Source: Vulcanimicrobiota bacterium (lineage in GTDB: Bacteria; Vulcanimicrobiota; Vulcanimicrobiia; Vulcanimicrobiales; Vulcanimicrobiaceae). Taken from it: a stretch of DNA of 15,145 bases. The notes below the pieces were generated by a model. That model was given only the letters and a program-made list of their open reading frames with translations. It did not search any database and had not been told where the DNA came from. The translations under genes were made by a program, and so were the position numbers. Position 1 is the stretch's first letter. Every line of letters begins with the position of its first letter. Below are positions 1 to 6,065 of the stretch, in pieces. Where the stretch lies: the NCBI GenBank assembly GCA_019245995.1, contig JAFAQW010000187.1, positions 1-15,145 of the forward strand. Direction: 5' to 3'.

Positions 1-189
1 TACGATTTTACGACTGCGCTGGGTCGCGTGCGCGCCAAAAGCGGCCACCTTTCCGGCGTCGCGTCGTTGGCGGGCTACGTTACGACGCTGCATCACGGCC
101 GCGTCGCATTCGCCTTCATGATTGAGGGATCGCGCGGAGACCCGGACGCCGCAATCGTACGCGCCGTCGATCGGCTGGCAACATACTAG
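1..189 (+). CDS. D-alanyl-D-alanine carboxypeptidase/endopeptidase, PBP4 (DacB, peptidase S13) family, C-terminal fragment
   Basis: Frame 1 is open from the window edge to the TAG at 187-189, giving 62 residues of a C-terminus; the gene begins outside the window. The visible protein contains VRAKSGHLSGV followed by a LAGYVTT stretch. This matches the third active-site motif (KTG box) and following strands of S13 peptidases, which usually read RAKTGTL-GV-aLaGYV. Such enzymes act in the periplasm or outer cell wall on peptidoglycan cross-links or pentapeptide stems. The box here is KSG (residues 13-15 of the fragment, bases 37-45), a Ser-for-Thr variant that is usually tolerated in penicillin-binding proteins. 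The stop overlaps the GTG start of tldD (TAGTG), so translation is probably coupled. The assignment rests on a short segment, and the Ser-x-x-Lys and SxN motifs are not visible. Confidence 0.75.
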   Translation, partial: YDFTTALGRVRAKSGHLSGVASLAGYVTTLHHGRVAFAFMIEGSRGDPDAAIVRAVDRLATY

Positions 190-1583
190 TGTTGGACCCC
201 GCGTTTCTCGCCCGGCTGATCAATCGCGCGCTGGCGCGCGGCGGCGATTTCGCCGACGTCTTTTGCGAACGGCGCTCCACGATCTCGTACCGCCTGCAGG
301 ACGGCCAGATTCACGAGGCGTCCGTGGGCATGACGCTGGGCGCGGGTATTCGCGTCGTCGTGGGAGAGTCCGCGGGCTACGCAAGCTCCGACGACCTCAG
401 CGAAGCGGCGTTGCTGCGCGCGGCCGAGTCGGCGTCGTTGGTCGCGCGAGCGGGCCGCCATGGCGAGCTCGCCGGCGCCGAACTCGCGCCGCAGGCCGTT
501 GGATCGCTCTACAAGGGCGAACACGAAGAGGCGGACCCCGCGCGGTATGTGTCGTTGCTCGAGCGCGCCGACGTCGCGGCGCGCGGCTACGACCCTAGCG
601 TCGTGGCGGTCAACGGCACGATCAGCGACGAGCTCCAGGAAGTGTGGATTGCGAACAGCGACGGGCACCTCGTTCACGATCGTCGTCCCCTCGTGACGCT
701 CGGCGTTCAAGTCGTGGCCAGCGACAAGCGCGAACGCGGCTCCGGATATGCGGGCGACGGCGGTCGCACCTCGTTGCACTATTTTGACGACCACACGCCC
801 GAATCGCTCGCAACGGACGCGGCGCGCATCGCCGCCGTCAACTTGCACGCCTCCGCCGCGCCGGCCGGCGAGATGGAGATGATCGTCGGCTCGGGAGGCG
901 GCGGCGTGCTGTTGCACGAGGCGGTCGGCCATGGGCTCGAGAGCGATTTCAATCGGCGCGGAACGTCGCTGTACAGCGGCAGGGTCGGCGAACGAGTCGC
1001 GAGCCGTCTCGTGACGATTTACGACGACGGCAACTTGCAGGAAGAGCGCGGCAGCGTGAACGTGGACGACGAAGGCGTCGCGGGCCAACACAACGTCTTG
1101 GTTCACGAAGGCGTGCTGCAGGGTTACATGCAGGACCGCCTCAACGCGCGCTTGATGGGAACCACGTCAACGGGCAGCGGGCGCCGGCAATCGTTTCGCT
1201 TTGCGCCCCAGCCGCGCATGTGCAATACGTATATGCCGAGCGGAGAGACGAGCGTGGAAGAGATCATCGCGTCGACTCGGCGTGGTCTCTATGCCAAGTC
1301 GTTCGCGGGCGGACAAGTGGAGATCAGCAAAGGCGACTTCGTCTTCATGGTCGGCGAGGGATATCTCGTCGAAGACGGCAAGCTCACGGCGCCCGTGCGC
1401 AATGCGACGATCGTCGGAAACGGGCCCGACGCGATGATGAAGGTCGTGGCGGTCGGCAACGACAGCCGCCTCGCGCGGCGTCACTACACGTGTGGAAAGG
1501 CCGGACAGTACGTGCCGGTCGGCGTCGGCATGCCGACGGTGAAGATCTCGTCCATTACGGTGGGCGGTACGCAGCATGGATGA
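189..1583 (+). CDS. tldD: Metalloprotease TldD (zinc-binding subunit of TldD/TldE)
   Basis: A 464-residue protein of the U62 peptidase family, close to the family's usual length of about 460-480. TldD carries the active site of the heterodimeric TldD/TldE protease, which in E. coli degrades unfolded peptides and matures microcin B17 and CcdA. The zinc motif HEAVGH is present at residues 243-248 with the flanking L-HEAVGHGLE context. The C-terminal Cys expected near the metal site is present in YTCGKAGQ (Cys435), followed by the family ending PTVKISSITVGG. The start is GTG at 189, overlapping the stop of the upstream carboxypeptidase gene. The 3' end overlaps tldE by 8 bp, so the two subunits are probably made in a coupled way. 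No RiPP precursor or other peptide substrate gene is visible next to it, so a general peptide-processing or turnover role is the safest inference. Confidence 0.95.
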   Translation: MLDPAFLARLINRALARGGDFADVFCERRSTISYRLQDGQIHEASVGMTLGAGIRVVVGESAGYASSDDLSEAALLRAAESASLVARAGRHGELAGAELAPQAVGSLYKGEHEEADPARYVSLLERADVAARGYDPSVVAVNGTISDELQEVWIANSDGHLVHDRRPLVTLGVQVVASDKRERGSGYAGDGGRTSLHYFDDHTPESLATDAARIAAVNLHASAAPAGEMEMIVGSGGGGVLLHEAVGHGLESDFNRRGTSLYSGRVGERVASRLVTIYDDGNLQEERGSVNVDDEGVAGQHNVLVHEGVLQGYMQDRLNARLMGTTSTGSGRRQSFRFAPQPRMCNTYMPSGETSVEEIIASTRRGLYAKSFAGGQVEISKGDFVFMVGEGYLVEDGKLTAPVRNATIVGNGPDAMMKVVAVGNDSRLARRHYTCGKAGQYVPVGVGMPTVKISSITVGGTQHG

Positions 1584-2907
1584 GGCGCAGGCGCTAGAGT
1601 TGGCCGCCCGCATCCTCGCGGAGGCGCGCGCGGCGGGAGCCGAAAGCGCGGAAGCCAGCGTTTCCATCGCGGCGCGCATGCACGTCGAAGCGCTCGCCGA
1701 AACGATCGCCCGCCTCGAAAATTCGCGGTCGTGCAGCATGCTCTTGCGGGTTTTTAAGAACGGTCGAAAGGCGACGCTCGCGACCTCTGACGCGTCGCTG
1801 GAAGGCGTCCGCGACGCGGTGCGCCGCGCGGTCGCCCATGCCGACCTCGTGGCGCACGACGGCTGCGCCGGTTTGCCCGAGAAAGTTGCGACGGAGCTGC
1901 CGTCCCTGCATCTGCACGACGACGCCGTCAGCGCGCGCCTGGAAACGGAAAAGACGCAGGAGCCGCTCGAGCTGGAGCGGCTCGTTCGGCGCGAAGACGC
2001 GCGCGTCGTGAACTCGGCCGGATCGCATTACTCCGACACGAATGCCGTCAGCGCTCTGGCGAACTCCAACGGATTTTCCGCGGCGTACCCGTGGACGCGC
2101 ATCATGCGCTCGAGCGCGCCGGTGGCATTGGACGGAAGCATCAAACGCGTGGGTCACTATGGCACCGCCGGCCGTCACCTTGACGATTTGGAGTCGCTGC
2201 ACGCCGTGGCCGCAAAAGCCACGCGACGCGCCGTCGATCTGTTCGGCGCGCGCAAGCCTTCGACGATGCGAGTGCCGGTGATCTTCGAGCGCGACGTGGC
2301 CGCAAGCGTTCTGGAGGACCTCTTCGCTGCAGCGTCGGGTTCCAACGTGGCAACGGGAAATTCGTGGCTGGCGGGGCGGATCGGCCAGCGCGTCGGCAGC
2401 GAGCTGGTGACCATCGTGGACGACGGACGATTGCCGGGGCGGCTCGGCAGCGCGCCCTTTGACGGCGAAGGTGTCGCCACACGGCGAACGATTGTGTTCG
2501 AGGACGGCGTTTTGCAGACGTATCTGTACGACAGCTACTACGCGCGCAAGCTCAAGGCCGCGAGTACCGGCAACTCGACCGGCACGGGAATCGGACCCAC
2601 CAACTTTTATTTGGAGCCCGGAGCGCAGACGCTCGATGAGCTTATCGCGCGGACGCAACGCGGCGTTCTGGTGACCGACACGATCGGCTTTGCAACCGAA
2701 CACGCCTCGGGTACGTATAGCCGGGGGGCTCGCGGCTTCTTCATCGAAGGGGGAGAGCCGGCATATCCGATCGATGAATTCACAATTGCTGCGCGCTATC
2801 CCGAGATGCTGGCCGGTGTGGATGCCGTCGCCGACGACCTTCGGTTTGACGGAGCAATCGTGTCACCGTCGTTTCGCATCGCCGAGATGACGGTCAGCGG
2901 AAACTAG
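1576..2907 (+). CDS. tldE: Metalloprotease subunit TldE (PmbA family)
   Basis: A 443-residue PmbA/TldE protein, full length for the family. It is the non-metal partner of TldD. It lacks an HExxxH motif, as expected for TldE, and shows the family's C-terminal half: GSELVTIVDDG, FDGEGVATRR, STGNSTGTGIGPTNFYLEPG, then GVLVTDTIGF, a glycine-rich GTYSRGARGFFIEGG stretch, and a terminal SPSFRIAEMTVSG. The N-terminal third is the usual TldD-like alpha/beta domain. The ATG at 1576 lies inside the end of tldD (ATGGATGA), a tight overlap typical of co-translated subunits. In E. coli the genes tldD and pmbA are far apart, whereas many other bacteria have them adjacent, as here. Confidence 0.94.
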   Translation: MDEAQALELAARILAEARAAGAESAEASVSIAARMHVEALAETIARLENSRSCSMLLRVFKNGRKATLATSDASLEGVRDAVRRAVAHADLVAHDGCAGLPEKVATELPSLHLHDDAVSARLETEKTQEPLELERLVRREDARVVNSAGSHYSDTNAVSALANSNGFSAAYPWTRIMRSSAPVALDGSIKRVGHYGTAGRHLDDLESLHAVAAKATRRAVDLFGARKPSTMRVPVIFERDVAASVLEDLFAAASGSNVATGNSWLAGRIGQRVGSELVTIVDDGRLPGRLGSAPFDGEGVATRRTIVFEDGVLQTYLYDSYYARKLKAASTGNSTGTGIGPTNFYLEPGAQTLDELIARTQRGVLVTDTIGFATEHASGTYSRGARGFFIEGGEPAYPIDEFTIAARYPEMLAGVDAVADDLRFDGAIVSPSFRIAEMTVSGN

Positions 2908-2924
2908 GAGAGAGCAGCGTAGCA

Positions 2925-4376
2925 ATGGCGATGATCGCTCAGCCCGCAATCAGCCTGACGCTGATCTTGCGCATCGAGATGCCCAACGAGCCCGGTGCAT
3001 TCGGCGTCCTCGCCAATGCGATCGGCGACGCGGGCGGCACGATCGGCGCGGTCGACATGCACTCCGTCGCCAAGGGCCGCGTAATTCGCGACGTGACGAT
3101 CGGCGTGGCGTCGGAATCGGTCGCGCACGACGTACGGCGAGCCGTCGAGGCAATCGACGGCGCGCGCGTCATCTTCATGAACGACTCCACCTTCCTCGCC
3201 CACGTCGGCGGCAAGATCCGCGTGGATCCGAAGGTCGCGATCAAGAACCGGCAAGACCTTTCGACGGTCTACACGCCGGGCGTCGCGCGCGTCTCGATGG
3301 CAATTGCCGCCGATCCGAGCAAAGCATTCCAGTTGACCGTCAAGCGGAACACCGTCGCCGTGGTGACCGACGGCAGCGCCGTGCTGGGGCTCGGCGACAT
3401 CGGCCCGCTCGGCGCGTTGCCGGTGATGGAGGGCAAGGCCATGCTCTTCAAGCAGTTCGCCGACATCGACGCGTTCCCGATCTGTCTCGATACGAAGGAC
3501 GTGGACGAGATCGTCGAAACGGTGGTCCGCATCTCGCCCGTCTTCGGCGGGATCAACCTGGAAGATATCAGCGCGCCGCGCTGCTTCGAGGTTGAGGACC
3601 GCCTGATCGAGACGCTCGATATTCCCGTGATGCACGACGACCAGCACGGCACGGCAGTCGTTATCTTGGCGGCGCTCATCAATGCGGCGCGCGTCGTCGG
3701 CAAGCCCCTGCAGGATCTTCAGGCGGTCGTTTCCGGAAGCGGCGCCGCCGGGACCGCGACGATCAAGATGCTCCTCGGCGCCGGCGTTCGCGACGTCATT
3801 CCGGTGGACCGCGCCGGTGCATTGAACCGCACGGATCGTTACGAGAATCCACACTGGCGCTGGCTGGCGCAGAACTGCAACCGCGAGAACCGGCGCGGGT
3901 TGCTCAGCGACGTGCTGGAAGGCGTCGACGTCTTCATCGGGGTCTCAGCGCCGGGAATTTTGAAGCCGGAGTACATCGCACGCATGGCGCGCGACCCGAT
4001 CGTATTCGCGATGGCCAACCCCACGCCGGAAATCATGCCCGAGATGGCCGCTCCCTACGCCGCGGTGATTGCAACCGGGAGATCCGATTTCCCGAACCAG
4101 GTCAATAACTTATTGGCGTTTCCCGGGATCTTTCGCGGCGCGCTCGACGTGCGGGCCCGCCGGATCACCGAAGGCATGAAGCTCGCGGCGGCCTACGCCA
4201 TCGCGGAGATCGTGACCGAAAACGAACGAAGCGCGGAATACGTGATTCCGAGCGTGTTCGACACGCGCGTTGTAGACGCAGTCGCCAAGGCGGTCGCGGC
4301 GAAAGCGGTGGAAGAAGGCGTCGCGCGCCGCATTCCCACGAAAGACCAAACCGAGGATTATTCAGCGACGCCGTAA
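2925..4376 (+). CDS. NAD(P)-dependent malic enzyme with N-terminal ACT domain
   Basis: A 483-residue protein catalysing oxidative decarboxylation of malate to pyruvate and CO2 in the cytoplasm. Residues about 10-90 resemble an ACT regulatory domain (LTLILRIEMPNEPGAFGVLA, GGTIGAVD). The malic enzyme core follows: VYTPGVARVS with the catalytic Tyr116; MEGKAMLFKQFADIDAFP with the likely catalytic Lys171; NLEDI and HDDQHGT (Glu213, Asp214, Asp238/239) for the divalent metal; then a Rossmann segment GSGAAG (271-276) and ANPTPEI. It is close to the length of the short bacterial malic enzymes plus an ACT domain. The ATG at 2925 is preceded by AGGAGAGAG (2906-2914), one of the clearest ribosome-binding sites in the window. 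The gene starts 17 bp after tldE and is probably in the same unit. The ACT domain suggests allosteric control by an amino acid or related ligand. NAD versus NADP preference cannot be read with confidence. Confidence 0.93.
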   Translation: MAMIAQPAISLTLILRIEMPNEPGAFGVLANAIGDAGGTIGAVDMHSVAKGRVIRDVTIGVASESVAHDVRRAVEAIDGARVIFMNDSTFLAHVGGKIRVDPKVAIKNRQDLSTVYTPGVARVSMAIAADPSKAFQLTVKRNTVAVVTDGSAVLGLGDIGPLGALPVMEGKAMLFKQFADIDAFPICLDTKDVDEIVETVVRISPVFGGINLEDISAPRCFEVEDRLIETLDIPVMHDDQHGTAVVILAALINAARVVGKPLQDLQAVVSGSGAAGTATIKMLLGAGVRDVIPVDRAGALNRTDRYENPHWRWLAQNCNRENRRGLLSDVLEGVDVFIGVSAPGILKPEYIARMARDPIVFAMANPTPEIMPEMAAPYAAVIATGRSDFPNQVNNLLAFPGIFRGALDVRARRITEGMKLAAAYAIAEIVTENERSAEYVIPSVFDTRVVDAVAKAVAAKAVEEGVARRIPTKDQTEDYSATP

Positions 4377-4410
4377 GGGCGAAATTGGCCCGCGCCGCGC
4401 CACGGCTCGC

Positions 4411-4914
4411 TCAGGAAGGCAGTTTGCGTCTCGCGATCAGTGTCCGCTCTTCAGTGCGGATGCGCCAGGAGAGCAACGACGCGTTGAGGATGGAGAAGAC
4501 GATGGCCAGCTCCAATGCGCCGAACGCTAGCGGCAGAATCGCGATCTCCGCGCAGACGACGATGTAGTTGGGGTGGCGGAAGATGCTGTACGGTCCCCGG
4601 CGCACCAGCGGCGCTCCCGGCACGGTGATGATTCGCGTGGTCCAATACGGACCGAGCGTTGCGATCGTCCAAAAGCGCAGCGGTTGGAGCGCCGCGTACA
4701 ACGCCAGCAACGGCCAGTTCGGCGCCGTGTACGGCGGAATCAACAGCGCCATGCTCACGAGCCACGCCGCGTGGAGCGCGACGATGAAGGGATACTGAAC
4801 CGCGCCGGATTCCACGCCGCCACCCGCGAGCAATCGTCGAGTATTGCGCGCAGAATACAAGAGTTCCACCACGCGCTGTACCGTAACGAGCGCCAGAACG
4901 GTATAGAGGACCAT
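4411..4914 (-). CDS. Isoprenylcysteine carboxyl methyltransferase-family membrane methyltransferase
   Basis: A 167-residue integral membrane protein of the ICMT/PEMT-like superfamily. Hydrophobic segments lie near residues 1-20, 43-62, 68-82 and 120-145. The SAM-binding and catalytic signature is at the C-terminal end: RGPYSIFRHPNY (residues 106-117) followed by RI-x-x-EE (151-156). It lies 6 bp downstream of a type III polyketide synthase on the same strand. In Bacillus subtilis, BpsB, a member of this family, O-methylates alkylpyrones made by the type III PKS BpsA. By analogy the likely substrate is a PKS product in the membrane rather than a prenylated protein; this is inference from family and context. 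The ATG at 4914 was chosen because it is the family-like N-terminus. The best upstream purine run, AAGGG, lies inside a palindromic repeat (4920-4946). Confidence 0.86.
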   Translation of the reverse strand: MVLYTVLALVTVQRVVELLYSARNTRRLLAGGGVESGAVQYPFIVALHAAWLVSMALLIPPYTAPNWPLLALYAALQPLRFWTIATLGPYWTTRIITVPGAPLVRRGPYSIFRHPNYIVVCAEIAILPLAFGALELAIVFSILNASLLSWRIRTEERTLIARRKLPS

Positions 4915-4919
4915 TCACC

Positions 4920-4946
4920 GTCACCCTTCGACTGGCTCAGGGTGAC
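4920..4946. repeat. Short palindromic repeat at the PKS/methyltransferase junction
   Basis: Two perfect 8-bp arms, GTCACCCT (4920-4927) and AGGGTGAC (4939-4946), flank the 11-base loop TCGACTGGCTC. On the minus strand this reads as the last coding residues of the PKS (CHPEPVEG) plus its stop. The translated string CHPEPVEG is, to my knowledge, commonly seen as a repeat-derived tail in high-GC and metagenomic bacterial proteins, which suggests a dispersed REP-like element. Only one copy is in this window. In the PKS-methyltransferase mRNA the hairpin would sit just before the methyltransferase start codon and would contain the AAGGG that could act as its ribosome-binding site. Confidence 0.65.
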
Positions 4947-6006
4947 ACAAGTCTCTGGGGTCGTTTTCCAGTAGCGTAAAGCCGGCGGTGAAGCCGGGCC
5001 CGAGCGCGGAAACGAGCGCGCGGCGCCACGGGGTGCCGCGCCGCAACGCGCGCTCCAGAACGAACATCACCGTTGCGGCGGACATGTTGCCGTACTCTCT
5101 GAGCACCTCGCGAGCGTCGGAGAGCGTACCAGGCGTCAGCTCGAAAGCGGTTTCCAGCGCGTCGAGCACCTTCGCGCCACCGGGATGACAGACGAAACGA
5201 TCGATGTCGCGCAGTTCGAGCTCGTGCTGCCGCAGAAATGCCGTGGCGACGTCGTGCAGCTTCCCGGTTACGAGTTCGGGAATGTCGCGAGAGAAGATAG
5301 CGCGCAAACCGTCATCGGTCACGTCCCAGCCCATGACGTCGAGCGATTCGGGCCACGTGTACTCGCCGTTCCCGACGATGCTGGGACCGCCGCCGGCGCT
5401 GCAGAGCAGTGCCGCCGCGGCGCCGTCGCCGAAGAGGGCCGTCGCCACGATGTTGCTCTTGGAAAAGTCGTCGCGGCGAAAGGAGAGCGCGCAGAGTTCC
5501 ACCACGAGGAAGAGCACGAGCGCGCCGGGGTTCGCCCGCGCCATGGCCGCGGCGCGGGCCAAGCCGATCGCCCCGCCCGCGCAGCCGAGCCCGAAGATCG
5601 GCAACCGTTCGGTCGTGCGGCGCAGTCCCAAGCGTTCCATCAGCAGCGCATCCAAACTCGGGGTCGCGATTCCCGTCGTGGAAACGGCAACGATTGCGTC
5701 GATCTCTTCGCTGCGACGGCCGGCGCGGCGCAAAACCTTCCTCGTGGCGCTCTCGAGCAACTCCACCGCGGACTCCAGGTACACACGATTGCGCTCGGGC
5801 CAACTGTGCAACTCTTCGTACCACTCGATCGGCACGCACGAGTAGCGCCGTTCGATGCCCGTGTTGGCGAACATCGGCAACAAGCGCACGATCTCCGGTG
5901 AACGAGGTCCCAGCGCGAGCTCGATCCGCCGCATGACCTCACGCTGTCCCAGCGCGAAGCGCGGAACCGCCGTCGCCACGCCGAGCACGCGCGCGAGCGC
6001 CGTCAT
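4921..6006 (-). CDS. Type III polyketide synthase (chalcone/stilbene synthase family; probable alkylpyrone or alkylresorcinol synthase)
   Basis: A 361-residue homodimeric ketosynthase that would condense malonyl-CoA onto an acyl-CoA starter without an acyl carrier protein. The full Cys-His-Asn triad is present: Cys142 in FGLGCAGGAIG, His274 in VCHPGGAKV and Asn307 in EYGNMSAATV. The C-terminal GPGFTAGFTLLE loop is also present. The absence of plant CHS-type features and the adjacent membrane methyltransferase point to the bacterial alkylpyrone/alkylresorcinol group, as in BpsA-BpsB. The starter chain length cannot be predicted from sequence alone. The family normally ends shortly after FTLLE; here residues from about 349 on (DPRDLCHPEPVEG) include repeat-encoded sequence, and the stop lies within that repeat. 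The ATG at 6006 is the first start in frame and has only a weak purine leader. The gene is divergent from the propeller gene at 6066. Confidence 0.92.
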   Translation of the reverse strand: MTALARVLGVATAVPRFALGQREVMRRIELALGPRSPEIVRLLPMFANTGIERRYSCVPIEWYEELHSWPERNRVYLESAVELLESATRKVLRRAGRRSEEIDAIVAVSTTGIATPSLDALLMERLGLRRTTERLPIFGLGCAGGAIGLARAAAMARANPGALVLFLVVELCALSFRRDDFSKSNIVATALFGDGAAAALLCSAGGGPSIVGNGEYTWPESLDVMGWDVTDDGLRAIFSRDIPELVTGKLHDVATAFLRQHELELRDIDRFVCHPGGAKVLDALETAFELTPGTLSDAREVLREYGNMSAATVMFVLERALRRGTPWRRALVSALGPGFTAGFTLLENDPRDLCHPEPVEG

Positions 6007-6065
6007 GGCAGCGCTCTGCTGCTCCGGCAGGGTCCGTGCGGCATGGATGGTAATGCCAACCTCCC
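6007..6065. promoter_or_regulatory. Divergent intergenic region with a small inverted repeat
   Basis: These 59 bp separate the divergent starts of the PKS and the propeller protein, so they must hold promoters for both. A perfect 5-bp dyad, GGCAT (6040-6044) and ATGCC (6053-6057) with an 8-base spacer, could be an operator. I see no convincing -35/-10 pair. A GGTAAT-like box at 6050 is the nearest to a -10 for the rightward gene. No good Shine-Dalgarno sequence precedes the GTG at 6066. The dyad is short enough to occur by chance. Confidence 0.3.

Noticed and set aside
186..1106. Long antisense open frame (306 codons) opposite tldD
   Set aside because: It mirrors a clearly conserved gene. 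Its composition is Arg/Ala/Val/His rich with no recognisable motif, as expected of GC-rich shadow frames.
1594..2703. Antisense open frame of 369 codons opposite tldE
   Set aside because: tldE is recognisable over its whole length; the opposite frame has shadow-like composition and no domain.
2904..3854. Antisense frame opposite the malic enzyme
   Set aside because: It is a high-GC shadow of a conserved gene, rich in Asp/Arg/His/Val with no motif.
4377..4410. Possible terminator between malic enzyme and methyltransferase genes
   Set aside because: Only a 4-bp GGGC/GCCC stem with no T-run on either side; too weak to call.
4920..4946. The junction hairpin as a rho-independent terminator of the PKS
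   Set aside because: No U-tract follows on the minus strand, and the downstream gene starts 6 bp later in the same direction; a repeat or translational element fits better.
5185..5901. Plus-strand frame opposite the PKS
   Set aside because: The minus strand encodes a PKS with an intact Cys-His-Asn triad; the opposite frame is low-complexity shadow coding.
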